15,236 nucleotides of DNA from an uncultured Nitrososphaera sp. Lineage in GTDB: Archaea; Thermoproteota; Nitrososphaeria; Nitrososphaerales; Nitrososphaeraceae. The position numbers and the translations under genes are program-made. The stretch spans positions 1 through 15,236 of the forward strand of contig NZ_CAMLDP010000044.1 in NCBI RefSeq assembly GCF_946478925.1, in the 5' to 3' direction. Within the stretch, counting starts at the first letter, position 1. Each line of letters begins with the position of its first letter. The notes under the pieces were generated by a model. It was not told the DNA's origin and searched no databases. It was given only the letters and a program-made list of their open reading frames with translations. Positions 5,941-12,954 of this stretch are shown piece by piece.

Positions 5941-6296
5941 CCTATCGTAAACGTCTCTCCAAGTTCTATTACTTCATAGTCCTTGAACCTTGATATGTTT
6001 GATTTCAAAAATGACCCTAGAATCGACTTTATCGTTCCTTTAGAGATGTTGGCAAGACGGTCAATGCGGATTTGACTTTCTTCTTCCCCTGCTCGTTCTT
6101 CTTCTCCTTTCTCTTTGACGTGCAAAGTTATCAGGTCTCGGGCAACATTCAGGCCCTTACTTTCTTCCGTGAATTGCGTCTTTTGCCGCTCCAATGCAGA
6201 ATACAGATATTCATAGACCTCTTTGGCAAACTGGATGCTGTCGTCCGATATGCAGGTTATGATCAGGCTGCTACTACTACCACTGTCTTCAGTCAC
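5847..6296 (-). CDS. Hypothetical regulator-like protein, frameshifted before a C2H2 zinc finger
   Basis: The open frame encodes 149 aa. Residues about 20-65 are helical and charged. Residues about 76-110 (IRIDRLANISKGTIKSILGSF...) look like a helix-turn-helix with a following helix. Around residue 119 (GETFTIG) the frame turns into Arg/Ser/Gly-rich nonsense, while the -1 frame continues as RVLPPSKMEMLTCEICG..., a canonical C2H2 zinc finger ending at 5830. The intact gene would therefore span 5830-6296, encode about 155 aa, and pair an HTH-like region with a C-terminal zinc finger, which suggests DNA or RNA binding. Promoter: a TATATC box on the minus strand near 6340-6348. Whether it is broken in the cell or a sequencing error cannot be told here. 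Confidence 0.6.
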   Translation of the reverse strand: MTEDSGSSSSLIITCISDDSIQFAKEVYEYLYSALERQKTQFTEESKGLNVARDLITLHVKEKGEEERAGEEESQIRIDRLANISKGTIKSILGSFLKSNISRFKDYEVIELGETFTIGEYFLHLKWRCSPARSAGSLPLTVGSSILTG

Positions 6297-6415
6297 TTCT
6301 ATTCTCTAATATCCTCAAGGTGTCTATTCAGGTTTTCAGAGATATAATCGTGGACTGAACGATGACAGGGTTATGATCAAAATCTCTCAGAAACGCGACT
6401 AATGATGATGGCAAG

Positions 6416-6421
6416 TTATAT
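6416..6421 (+). promoter_or_regulatory. TATA box of the 38-aa membrane peptide gene
   Basis: AAGTTATATCC is centred 26 bases before the ATG at 6445, the ideal distance for a leaderless mRNA. Confidence 0.4.
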
Positions 6422-6444
6422 CCTTCTGGTGCGAAAATAGTCCG

Positions 6445-6561
6445 ATGGAGAGCCCGCCACTCTGGATATGGGCTGTAGTAGTAGCAGGCATCGTTGCATC
6501 CAAGCTCTTGCTGCGATGGTCCAAGTTGCGCCGGCTGGCAAGGCTGAGTGGCAGGCATTAA
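6445..6561 (+). CDS. Putative 38-aa single-helix membrane peptide
   Basis: MESPPLWIWAVVVAGIVASK followed by a basic tail (LLLRWSKLRRLARLSGRH) gives one membrane helix at residues about 6-23 with a strongly positive end, which would face the cytoplasm. The TATA-to-ATG distance of 26 bases fits a leaderless message, and no larger gene covers the segment. An opposite-strand frame here is Pro/Cys/Tyr-rich and not protein-like. Function unknown; a toxin-like or complex-associated micro-protein is possible but not shown. The rest of the 6297-6643 interval holds the promoter of the minus-strand neighbour and no other gene I can support. Confidence 0.4.
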   Translation: MESPPLWIWAVVVAGIVASKLLLRWSKLRRLARLSGRH

Positions 6562-6643
6562 AAAAGCCGTTAAAGAGCTGTAATTGCAGTCCTCATTATT
6601 TTAAAGACTAGACGTTTTTGTATATACGCAATAATAGAAAAGA

Positions 6644-6883
6644 TCACGCTTTGGGTCGGCGTTTTTTCTTAAATCCTGTTTCAGCGTTTGCATCCGCTTC
6701 TGCTTCTGCTTCTTGTTCAGGATGCCCTTCGCTATAAGTGTGCTCAGGGTTGTCGTCCAATGGAGCGCCATATTCAAACCCTTGATCTTCAAACTCCTCG
6801 CTCTTTTCAAACTGCTCTTGGTCCTGCAATTCATCATTTTCATCGCGCATTTCTTGCTTTTCTGCCGAATCGCCAGAGCTCAT
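6644..6883 (-). CDS. Small, highly acidic protein with a basic C-terminus
   Basis: From the ATG at 6883 the product is 79 aa, dominated by Glu, Asp and Gln and lacking hydrophobic segments, so it is probably disordered. It ends with a basic patch (KKKRRPK). The open frame extends upstream into the tRNA gene, which cannot be coding, so initiation must be at 6883 or at the ATG at 6898. A CGTATACT box near 6902-6909 is the closest TATA-like element. No family is recognised. Acidic-basic proteins like this can bind chromatin-like or ribosomal partners, but nothing here shows that. Confidence 0.5.
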   Translation of the reverse strand: MSSGDSAEKQEMRDENDELQDQEQFEKSEEFEDQGFEYGAPLDDNPEHTYSEGHPEQEAEAEADANAETGFKKKRRPKA

Positions 6884-7005
6884 TTCAGTTACACACATGA
6901 AAGTATACGCACTGCCAGTACTTACGCGATCGGATACGAAGTAAAGAAGGAAGAAAGTGGTGCGGGGGGTGGGATTTGAACCCACGAATCCCTAAGGAAT
7001 GAGGT

Positions 7006-7023
7006 GTCCCAGTTGGTCGAACA
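7006..7023 (-). other. tRNA-Leu intron 2 (18 bases, position 37/38)
   Basis: This is the canonical intron site. CTCA (nucleotides 32-35) pairs with TGGG to give the 4-bp central helix. The bulges are GAT and ACA, the inner stem GTT/AAC and the loop CGACC. Cutting after GA and after AC gives exactly this intron. Confidence 0.85.
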
Positions 7024-7030
7024 TCTGAGC

Positions 7031-7055
7031 ATCGCGCCAGATAATTTTATCCGGT
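7031..7055 (-). other. tRNA-Leu intron 1 (25 bases, position 30/31)
   Basis: This is a non-canonical intron in the 5' side of the anticodon stem. CGTG pairs with CGCG as the central helix, the bulges are AGA and ATG, and CCGGATAA pairs with TTATCTGG as a long inner stem. The outer helix is weak, as in relaxed motifs. Removal gives G31, which pairs with C39; without it the stem has a mismatch and no U33. Confidence 0.8.
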
Positions 7056-7113
7056 CTCACGCCTTTGACCAGGCTGGGCGACCCCCGCCCGTGCGGGGTA
7101 TCGTATCGACTAG

Positions 7114-7123
7114 AATAATATCC
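7114..7123 (-). promoter_or_regulatory. TATA-like box of tRNA-Leu
   Basis: GGATATTATT on the minus strand lies about 31 bases before the tRNA 5' end, within the 49-base gap after hsp20. Confidence 0.45.
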
Positions 7124-7137
7124 TTTGTGCGCCCGCT

Positions 7138-7719
7138 CTATTCTATCTTGATAGAGACGCCCGAGCCCGATTTTTTCCGCAGTTTCAGCGCGACTTCCAA
7201 GACTCCGTTTTTGTAGGTTGATGTAGCAGTCTTGGGGTCCACCGGCTCTGGCAGGTCCACCACCTTGCGGTAGCGCGGCTCGCCCGTCACCGACTCTATC
7301 GTGACCGAGTTATCGTCGGCTGACAGGTGCAGGTCGTCCTTGTTGACGCCTGGAAGTTCCGCGACGACGCGTATGTCGTCAGAGCCTTTTATCACGTCCA
7401 CGAGCGGCTCGCGCTCTTCCTTGACTGCAAGACCGCCACCGAGGAGGTTCGGAAAGGCGTCGATGTTGCCGAACTTGCGCACCTGCGGCTTGCCGTCCTG
7501 GCCTATCTTGACCGAATAACCGTAGACTATGGGCCCCATCTCGCGTACCGTCGAGCCGTCGTCCAGCTTGCGCTCCTTGACAAGGTTCTTCGGAACCTGC
7601 TTTTCAAAGTTCTTGAAAGCCTCCGCCATCATCTTGTCCATGTCGCGCATCATCTCGTCCACGTCCGGAAACCACGCTCTACGCCTCTTGGAAAACCACT
7701 CGTCAAATGGGGATGACAT
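7138..7719 (-). CDS. Small heat shock protein, Hsp20/alpha-crystallin family
   Basis: The 193-aa product has an N-terminal variable region rich in Met, Phe and charged residues (1-100), then an alpha-crystallin domain at about 104-182: REPLVDVIKGSDDIRVVAELPGV at the front and the family signature with NGVLEV at 171-176. The tail ends VSIKIE, close to the I-x-I motif that docks between dimers in sHsp oligomers. ATP-independent holdases of this family bind unfolding proteins and pass them to DnaK. It follows dnaJ by 46 bases with its own TATA box (TTTAATAG, minus strand 7753-7760, about 38 bases before the ATG), so it may be transcribed both with the chaperone operon and on its own. Confidence 0.93.
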   Translation of the reverse strand: MSSPFDEWFSKRRRAWFPDVDEMMRDMDKMMAEAFKNFEKQVPKNLVKERKLDDGSTVREMGPIVYGYSVKIGQDGKPQVRKFGNIDAFPNLLGGGLAVKEEREPLVDVIKGSDDIRVVAELPGVNKDDLHLSADDNSVTIESVTGEPRYRKVVDLPEPVDPKTATSTYKNGVLEVALKLRKKSGSGVSIKIE

Positions 7720-7752
7720 ATCTCTGTATTCGCCGGTAAAATAGCAAAAATT

Positions 7753-7760
7753 CTATTAAA
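7753..7760 (-). promoter_or_regulatory. TATA box of hsp20
   Basis: TTTAATAG lies in the dnaJ-hsp20 gap and predicts a start near 7730, about 11 bases before the hsp20 ATG. Confidence 0.45.
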
Positions 7761-7765
7761 GCATT

Positions 7766-8899
7766 TCACTTTTCGCCGTCATCATCATCATTGTCCAGGG
7801 CCCTGTCGAGCTCCTTCAGGAGCGACTTTTGCCTTTCCGATAGTTTGGTGGGCACCCTGACGTTCAGCTTTACCACCACGTCGCCCTTGCCCGATGCGCC
7901 ATAGCGCGGAAGCCCCTTGCCCTTTAGCTTCAAGAGCACTTCAGGCTGCGTCCCCTGCGGTATTTTCAGTTTTTCCGTGCCGTCAAGCGTCGGGACCCTC
8001 ACCTCGGTGCCAAGCGCAAGGTCGGTGTACCTGACGTCAAGCCTGTAGAGCAGGTGGCCGTCTTCAAGGCGCTCAAACTGTTGGTGCGGTTTCACATGCA
8101 GGCGCACGACAAAGTCGCCGGGTATCCCCGACTCGGACGCCTCGCCCTCTCCCCTCAGCTGCATCGCCATGCCGTCCTCGACTCCCGGCGGTATCTCTAT
8201 CTTTAGCTTTTTCATTTTTTGCACCTTGCCAGAGCCTCTGCACGTTCCGCAGGGCCGCTCGATTATCTGGCCCCTTCCCTGGCACGTCCTGCACGGCTCG
8301 ACTGTCACGGAGGTGAAAAACCGGTTCTGACCGCCGTACACGCGCTGCACCTGCCCCCGGCCGTCGCAGACTGTGCACTTGCGCGCCTTCGTGCCAGGAG
8401 CCGCGCCAGAGCCTCCGCACTCGCCGCACCTGTCGAGCCTCGGGACCTCGACTTCCTCCTTTTTGCCCCGGAGGACATCCTCAAGCGAAAGCTCCATGTC
8501 GTAGACGAGGTCGCGCCCCTTGCGCCGGCCACCAAAGCCAAACACGTCTGCCCCTCCAAAGCCAAAGCCCCCGCCCCGGCCAAAGAACTGCTCGAAAATA
8601 TCCCGGAACCCTCCAAAGCCTCCCATGTCTCGGAACACCTCCTCAAAGTTGGCCTCCGAGCCGCGGAACACCTCCTCCGGTCCCACGTGGCCGTACGTGT
8701 CGTAGCGCTTGCGCTTTTCGTCGTCGGAAAGGACTGCGTAGGCTTCAGAGATTTCCTTGAACCTTTCCTCCGCGCCCGCGTCCTTGTTGCGGTCGGGGTG
8801 GTATTGCAGCGCAAGCTTGCGGTAGGCGCTCTTGATGTCGTCCTTGCTTGCTGCCTTTGGGACGCCGAGGACCTCGTAATAGTCCCTTTTATTGCTCAT
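7766..8899 (-). CDS. dnaJ: Chaperone DnaJ (Hsp40)
   Basis: A full type I DnaJ of 377 aa: J domain at residues 1-70 with the HPD motif at 34-36 that stimulates DnaK ATPase; a Gly/Phe-rich stretch at about 92-125; four CxxCxGxG zinc motifs at about 158, 175, 203 and 217; and two C-terminal substrate-binding beta domains to about 355, ending in a short acidic tail (DNDDDDGEK). It delivers unfolded proteins to DnaK. It lies 45 bases after dnaK on the same strand, and GGTGAC six bases before the ATG is a good Shine-Dalgarno site, so it is translated from the grpE-dnaK-dnaJ message. Confidence 0.97.
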   Translation of the reverse strand: MSNKRDYYEVLGVPKAASKDDIKSAYRKLALQYHPDRNKDAGAEERFKEISEAYAVLSDDEKRKRYDTYGHVGPEEVFRGSEANFEEVFRDMGGFGGFRDIFEQFFGRGGGFGFGGADVFGFGGRRKGRDLVYDMELSLEDVLRGKKEEVEVPRLDRCGECGGSGAAPGTKARKCTVCDGRGQVQRVYGGQNRFFTSVTVEPCRTCQGRGQIIERPCGTCRGSGKVQKMKKLKIEIPPGVEDGMAMQLRGEGEASESGIPGDFVVRLHVKPHQQFERLEDGHLLYRLDVRYTDLALGTEVRVPTLDGTEKLKIPQGTQPEVLLKLKGKGLPRYGASGKGDVVVKLNVRVPTKLSERQKSLLKELDRALDNDDDDGEK

Positions 8900-8944
8900 G
8901 CAGGGTCACCGGGAAGCAGGATGGAGTGCAAAGGGAGTGCATCA

Positions 8945-10798
8945 TCACGGCTGCGCGCCTGCCGGACCACCGGCCTGCTGCGGACCGGGGGAAGGACCTG
9001 CCCCTGCCGACGCCTGCTGCTGGGCGCCGCCAGCGGCAGAGCCGGCATTCCTGTAGGCTTCGGCGCTCACCTCGGCAAGGATGTTCTTTAGCTCCTGCAC
9101 CTTGGCCTTGATGCCCTCGAAATTGTTGCTCGAAATTGCATCCCTAAGCTCCTGCGCGGCCTTGTTGACCCGCTCGGCCTGCTCGGGCTTTATCGTGTCC
9201 TTGAGGTCCTGCTTCACCAGCTTTTCCGCCGCGTACACGAGGTTGTCGGCCTCGTTCCTTGCCTCGGCCTCGTCCTTTTTCTTCCTGTCCGCCTCGGCAA
9301 ACTGCTCCGAGTCCCTCTTTAGTTTTTCAATGTCGTCCTTTGAGAGCTTGTTGTTAGCGGTGATTGTGATTTTCGCTTCCTTTTGCGTTGCAAGGTCCTT
9401 TGCGGCCACGTTGAGTATGCCGTTTGCGTCGATGTCAAACGTGACTTCAATCTGCGGCACGCCCCTAGGCGCCGGCGGTATGCCAGAGAGGTTGAACATG
9501 CCAAGCGAGACGCAGTCAGACGCCATCGGGCGCTCGCCCTGCACCACGTGGATTGTCACCGCGGTCTGGTAGTCTGCTGCAGTCGTGAACACCTTGCCCT
9601 TTTTGGTCGGAATCGTCGTGTTGCGCTCTATCAAGGGCTCTTTTAGCCCGCCAAGCACCTCCACACCGAGGGTGAGAGGCGTGACGTCTACAAGCAAAAT
9701 GTCCGTCGAGACGTCGCCGGCAATGATTGCGCCCTGCACCGCTGCGCCCATCGCCACTGCCTCCATCGGGTCGATGCCGCGCTCTGGCTCCTTGCCCATG
9801 ACGCTTGCGACAAACTCCCTCACCATAGGCATCCTAGTCGGGCCCCCGATGAGGATTATCTTGTCGACTTCCTGCGGCGTCATCTTGGCGTCCTGCAGCG
9901 CCTGGAGCATCGGGTGCCTGCACCTTTCCACAATCGGTCTCATGAGCTCCTCCAGCTTTGCCCTGGACAGCTGCAGGATGAGGTTCTTTGGCCCCGCCTG
10001 CTGGTCGTACGCAAGGAACGGCAGGTTGACTTCGGTGGTGACGACGTTTGAAAGCTCTATCTTGGCCTTTTCTGAGGCCTCGCGCACCCTCATCATGGCG
10101 GCCTTGTCGTTTCTGATGTCGACGCCGGATTGCTTGCGGAATTCTTGCACCACAAACTCGACGAGGGTGTTGTCCATGTCCGTGCCCCCAAGCTGCGTGT
10201 CGCCGGACGTGCTCTTTACCTGGAAGACGCCGCCTCCCATCTCCATTATCGTCACGTCGAGGGTTCCGCCGCCGAGGTCAAAGACCATTATCTTCAGGTC
10301 CTTGTGGGCCTTGTCAAGGCCGTATGCAAGCGACGCCGCCGTCGGCTCGTTGATTATCCTGACCACCTGCAGGCCGGCTATCTCGCCCGCATCCTTTGTC
10401 GCCTGGCGCTGGTTGTCATTGAAATACGCAGGTACCGTAATGACCGCGCGGTCGACCGCCTCGCCGAGGAACGCCTCTGCGTCGCGCTTTATCTTTTGCA
10501 GTATGAACGACGACACCTGCTGCGGCGTATAGTCCTTGCCCCAGACGCGGAACTTAAAGTCAGTCCCCATCTTGCGCTTTGCAGCAATCACGGTCCCTTC
10601 CGGGTTTGAGATCATCTGGCGCCTCGCCGGCTCGCCCACGATGAGCTGCCCTTCCCTTGTAAACGCCACCACGGACGGGAACGCTTTGCCGCCCACGGAC
10701 GTGCCCTCCGCGGCCTGTATGATTGTCGGCTTGCCTCCAATCATCGCTGCCGCGGCAGAGTTGCTAGTTCCAAGATCAATACCTATGATTTTTCCCAA
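8945..10798 (-). CDS. dnaK: Chaperone DnaK (Hsp70)
   Basis: The 617-aa protein shows the nucleotide-binding domain with GIDLGTSNS (residues 6-14), DLGGGTLDV (174-182) and [10 protein letters not shown] (315-324), the linker [10 protein letters not shown] (366-375), a beta substrate-binding domain to about 490, a helical lid to about 585 and an Ala/Gln/Gly/Pro-rich tail. It lacks the roughly 23-residue insert that Gram-negative DnaK has in the first lobe (near residue 85), as is usual for archaeal and Gram-positive forms. The start codon is TTG: it gives the exact family N-terminus [10 protein letters not shown], lies three bases after the grpE stop and is preceded by a GGAGAGG-like ribosome binding site. 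Second gene of the chaperone operon. Confidence 0.98.
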   Translation of the reverse strand: MGKIIGIDLGTSNSAAAAMIGGKPTIIQAAEGTSVGGKAFPSVVAFTREGQLIVGEPARRQMISNPEGTVIAAKRKMGTDFKFRVWGKDYTPQQVSSFILQKIKRDAEAFLGEAVDRAVITVPAYFNDNQRQATKDAGEIAGLQVVRIINEPTAASLAYGLDKAHKDLKIMVFDLGGGTLDVTIMEMGGGVFQVKSTSGDTQLGGTDMDNTLVEFVVQEFRKQSGVDIRNDKAAMMRVREASEKAKIELSNVVTTEVNLPFLAYDQQAGPKNLILQLSRAKLEELMRPIVERCRHPMLQALQDAKMTPQEVDKIILIGGPTRMPMVREFVASVMGKEPERGIDPMEAVAMGAAVQGAIIAGDVSTDILLVDVTPLTLGVEVLGGLKEPLIERNTTIPTKKGKVFTTAADYQTAVTIHVVQGERPMASDCVSLGMFNLSGIPPAPRGVPQIEVTFDIDANGILNVAAKDLATQKEAKITITANNKLSKDDIEKLKRDSEQFAEADRKKKDEAEARNEADNLVYAAEKLVKQDLKDTIKPEQAERVNKAAQELRDAISSNNFEGIKAKVQELKNILAEVSAEAYRNAGSAAGGAQQQASAGAGPSPGPQQAGGPAGAQP

Positions 10799-10801
10799 TT
10801 C

Positions 10802-11365
10802 TTATTCCTCTCCTGCGCCACCGTTATTGGCAACATCGCTATTTTTAACTATCTTTCTTGCGACTTCCACCATGCTGGGCCTGAGAACCTTGCCGTTCAG
10901 CATGTAGCCGCGCCTTATTTCGGTCGTGACGGCGTTTTCCTGTACGTCTGCCCGGGGCGAGAACGCTATTGCGTCGTGCACGCTAGGGTCAAACGGCGTG
11001 CCCACGGCCTCAATCGGCCTCACGCCCTCTGACGAGAGGAGCGAGTCGATGTTCTTGAGTATGCCTTCAAGGCCCTCGATGACTGCCGGCTCGCTCTTTT
11101 TCTTGGCGCCCTCGATTGCGCGCTGGTAGTCGTCGCGGATGTTGAGGAATTTCAACAACAATTCTGCCTTTATCGACTCGACTCTTGAGGCGGAATGCTT
11201 TTCCATCTGCTTGCGGTAGTTGTCAAAATCGGCCATGAGGTACTTTAGCTTGTTGAGGTTGCCCTCCGCCGCCTCCTTTGCGGCCGCAAGTTCCTTTCTC
11301 AGAGTCTCTGTCTCTTCGGCCTGCTGTTGCGTTTCCTCATCATTCTCTTCTGCTGCTGCCACCAT
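10802..11365 (-). CDS. grpE: Nucleotide exchange factor GrpE
   Basis: The 187-aa protein has an acidic N-terminus, a long helix (about 15-75) expected to form the dimer coiled coil, and the conserved C-terminal beta domain with GTPFDPSVHDAI and the signature TEIRRGYMLNGKVLRPSMVEV. GrpE releases ADP from DnaK. It is first in the operon; GGTGA about seven bases before the ATG is a good ribosome site, and a TATA-like box (minus strand, 11399-11408) predicts a leader of about ten bases. It diverges from the thioredoxin gene across an 88-base gap. No CIRCE/HrcA element, the bacterial control of this operon, is visible. Confidence 0.96.
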   Translation of the reverse strand: MVAAAEENDEETQQQAEETETLRKELAAAKEAAEGNLNKLKYLMADFDNYRKQMEKHSASRVESIKAELLLKFLNIRDDYQRAIEGAKKKSEPAVIEGLEGILKNIDSLLSSEGVRPIEAVGTPFDPSVHDAIAFSPRADVQENAVTTEIRRGYMLNGKVLRPSMVEVARKIVKNSDVANNGGAGEE

Positions 11366-11398
11366 AGGGTGTCACCAGCCATTACCGGTGCCATTGAA

Positions 11399-11436
11399 CA
11401 ATAATTAGATTGCGCCCAAAGGAATAATAGCGCAAT
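11399..11436. promoter_or_regulatory. Divergent grpE/thioredoxin promoter with a dyad
   Basis: CAATAATTAG (11399-11408) supplies the TATA box for grpE on the minus strand. ATTGCGC (11409-11415) and GCGCAAT (11430-11436) form a perfect 7-base inverted repeat around GGAATAATA (11421-11429), the TATA box for thioredoxin, 27-29 bases before its GTG. A factor on the dyad would cover one TATA box and abut the other, so it could control both genes. Confidence 0.5.
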
Positions 11437-11453
11437 TTGAGAAGGGAGCTGGC

Positions 11454-11903
11454 GTGTCAGCAGCAGGCGACGACGATGAACTTGAGGCGATAAAGCAGAA
11501 AAAGATGGCAGAACTCCAAAAGGTTGCCGCCGAAAAGCAGGCGCTGTCCTCGATAACGCAGCCTGTCCACCTCAGCGATTCCAACTTTTCCGGTGAGACG
11601 GCCAAGTATCCTCTCATGCTCGTGGATTTTTGGGCGCCTTGGTGTGGCCCGTGCAGGATGGTAGCGCCCGTCATTGATCAATTGGCCAAAGAGTACGCCG
11701 GCAAGGTAGTGTTCGGCAAGGTAAACGTCGACGAGAATCCCATAATCTCAAACACGTTTGGGATTGCCAGCATACCGACCATGATGGTGTTCAAGGGCGG
11801 CAAAGTGGTCGACGTGATGATAGGCGCCATGCCAAAGGGGCAGATAGAGATGAAGCTAAAGCAGCACCTCGACAGCAGCGGCAGTTCGACAATATACGGT
11901 TAG
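11454..11903 (+). CDS. trxA: Thioredoxin with an N-terminal charged helix
   Basis: The thioredoxin fold occupies residues about 45-145 with the active site WCGPC at 63-67, an IPT cis-proline segment in SIPTMMVFKGG, and the terminal helix. It reduces protein disulfides in the cytoplasm. About 35 residues precede the fold: an acidic start and a helix (LEAIKQKKMAELQ) that resembles the first helix of PDCD5-type archaeal proteins, so it may be an added interaction element. The start is GTG at 11454, supported by GGGAG seven bases upstream and by the TATA distance. It is divergent from the chaperone operon, which suggests a joint stress response. Confidence 0.94.
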   Translation: MSAAGDDDELEAIKQKKMAELQKVAAEKQALSSITQPVHLSDSNFSGETAKYPLMLVDFWAPWCGPCRMVAPVIDQLAKEYAGKVVFGKVNVDENPIISNTFGIASIPTMMVFKGGKVVDVMIGAMPKGQIEMKLKQHLDSSGSSTIYG

Positions 11904-11956
11904 AGAAGAAAAAGAGAAGAGAAAAAGAGGACGTCCGCACTTTTCTTTTAGTTTAT
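11904..11956. terminator. Back-to-back T-rich terminators between convergent genes
   Basis: On the plus strand TTTTCTTTTAGTTTATT (about 11940-11956) can end the thioredoxin transcript. On the minus strand a long C/T tract (complement of 11905-11930) can end the 72-aa gene. No stem is needed for archaeal termination. Confidence 0.45.
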
Positions 11957-12166
11957 TCCCAAGTGCGGGAAGGATGCAACGCTTACGCCCAGTTCGCCCT
12001 GGATCTTGCGGATCTTGCCTGCGTATTCCCTCATGCGGCTCGCATCGCCCTGTACCTTGGCGATCCTGTAGCCCTTCCATGCCTTGCGCAGTGCACCCCA
12101 GCTCTGGCCGGTCGTAAAGTTGCTTCTTGCTGCTGCTTCATTGTGAAGCGACATTATGGCTGTCAT
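11948..12166 (-). CDS. Small basic helical protein, 72 aa
   Basis: The product is short, basic and predicted mostly helical (WGALRKAWKGYRIAKVQGDA then SRMREYAGKIRKIQGELGV), without membrane segments. The N-terminal residues are less protein-like, and an in-frame ATG at 12154 is an alternative start. An AT-containing box (GACTATTGGC, minus strand near 12196-12205) fits a short leader for the ATG at 12166. Codon composition and the T-rich tract just beyond the stop support a real gene. No family is recognised; the charge suggests nucleic acid binding, which is inference. Confidence 0.55.
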   Translation of the reverse strand: MTAIMSLHNEAAARSNFTTGQSWGALRKAWKGYRIAKVQGDASRMREYAGKIRKIQGELGVSVASFPHLGIN

Positions 12167-12241
12167 GATGAGATAGTTCCTAGTTGGTACTTAGAGCCAA
12201 TAGTCAACTTTTGACGATTATCAAGTAAACAAGGTTGACAT

Positions 12242-12338
12242 GATAGTAGCGATTGAGGCGGTTTTTTGGAAATTTTAGTCAATGAGAGCGTCCACCTCAC
12301 ATATTTTGCAAGTTTCTGAGCGCCTCAATAATACTATC
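12242..12338. repeat. Long imperfect inverted repeat with a 60-base centre
   Basis: The left arm GATAGTAGCGATTGAGGCG (12242-12260) matches the complement of the right arm CGCCTCAATAATACTATC (12321-12338) over 7 and 9 consecutive bases, separated by a 3/2-base internal loop. GTT and AAC extend the symmetry outwards to about 12234-12346. The 215-base gap between the neighbouring genes contains this element and little else besides two promoters. It could fold as a small RNA, act as an operator, or be a relic miniature element; no target duplication is evident. Confidence 0.6.
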
Positions 12339-12347
12339 GCGCTAACG

Positions 12348-12355
12348 TTTTAATC
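12348..12355 (+). promoter_or_regulatory. TATA box of the 169-aa hypothetical gene
   Basis: TTTTAATC lies just outside the right arm of the inverted repeat and about 31 bases before the GTG at 12382, giving a leader of a few bases. Confidence 0.45.
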
Positions 12356-12381
12356 ATCCGGGTCCGTGCAATGAGAAAGTA

Positions 12382-12891
12382 GTGGGCATACTGAAAAAGA
12401 GGGAAGAAGACAAGGAGGAAAAGCAAAAGGCAGTAGAACGCTTTTACGCGCTCCTCAAGGCGCTCATGGACGAGCTGTTTGAGCACGCGCAAAAGAGCAA
12501 GCACATAAAGATGCCCAAGAACGTTTCGTTCGGCCTCATATACGACCAGCGCGACAACATCCTTTTCACCGGCTCTGACAGCAAGACGGGAAAAAAGATG
12601 TACCTCTACAACGTGCGCATAATCGGCAGGATGTTCGAGGAAAAGCGTGAGCAGATGCTTGCCGATCAGACCACGCAGACGCTTTTCAGCTGGATTGCCG
12701 ACGTCTGCTCGATATACATCAGCCCGTTCGTCTACGACTATGTGGTGAACGTGCAGCACCGTGGCGAGGGCACGGCTGAAAGGACCACCAGACAAATAGT
12801 GCGCAGCTTTCTGGACAAATTGACAAGCGAGCCGGAGCTAAAGTACGTGCTTGATATGATACGTGACTCTGAAAAAGCTGATCAACAATAG
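12382..12891 (+). CDS. Conserved-looking cytoplasmic hypothetical protein, 169 aa
   Basis: The start is GTG, supported by the TATA box. The N-terminus is highly charged (KKREEDKEEKQKAVERF) and helical. Then comes an alpha/beta region (NVSFGLIYDQRDNILFTGSDSKTGKKMYLYNVRI) and a helical second half with several Tyr/Val residues (CSIYISPFVYDYVVNV), and finally two charged helices. There is no signal peptide or clear membrane helix. I do not recognise a family. Codon use resembles the housekeeping genes around it. A zinc-finger gene follows on the same strand after a 63-base gap with its own TATA-like box, so they may or may not be one unit. Confidence 0.72.
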   Translation: MGILKKREEDKEEKQKAVERFYALLKALMDELFEHAQKSKHIKMPKNVSFGLIYDQRDNILFTGSDSKTGKKMYLYNVRIIGRMFEEKREQMLADQTTQTLFSWIADVCSIYISPFVYDYVVNVQHRGEGTAERTTRQIVRSFLDKLTSEPELKYVLDMIRDSEKADQQ

Positions 12892-12954
12892 CTGACGAAT
12901 GCGCCAAGCATGGTTGGCGAGCGCGCAGATAATCGATTCACGCTTTTTGTCTGC

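Larger units (their letters stand above)
6958..7088 (-). tRNA. tRNA-Leu (anticodon CAG) with two introns and encoded CCA
   Basis: Acceptor GCGGGGG pairs with CCCCCGC. The D arm is GCCCAGCCTGGTCAAAGGC, typical of archaeal tRNA-Leu. The long variable arm is ATTCC-TTA-GGGAT and the T arm GTGGG-TTCAAAT-CCCAC. Discriminator A is followed by a genomic CCA. The anticodon stem only closes (TGAGG/CCTCA) if two introns are removed: 25 bases after nucleotide 30 and 18 bases after nucleotide 37. The resulting loop is CTCAGAA, anticodon CAG at 7025-7027. Both junctions fall in three-base bulges of bulge-helix-bulge folds, each cut after the second bulge base, as the archaeal splicing endonuclease requires. 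The mature length is 88 with CCA. A TATA-like box sits about 30 bases upstream, just after hsp20. Confidence 0.93.

Noticed and set aside
6328..6558. Minus-strand frame of 76 codons
   Set aside because: The translation is Pro/Cys/Tyr-rich without domain pattern, and the opposite strand has a better-supported short gene with a TATA box.
6884..6985. Upstream extension of the acidic protein
   Set aside because: It overlaps the 3' half of the tRNA-Leu gene, so it cannot be coding.
7019..7056. Reading the tRNA as having the TTAGGG segment (TAG) as its anticodon
   Set aside because: That segment forms the variable-arm loop. The flanking bases do not pair as an anticodon stem, whereas CAG with two introns gives a complete cloverleaf.
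8219..9091. Long plus-strand frames across dnaJ and dnaK (also 9585-10532)
   Set aside because: These are shadows of high-GC codon use in the well-conserved chaperone genes on the minus strand.
12234..12346. Insertion sequence or CRISPR repeat as explanation of the inverted repeat
   Set aside because: No transposase frame, no target-site duplication and no direct repeat series with spacers can be seen.
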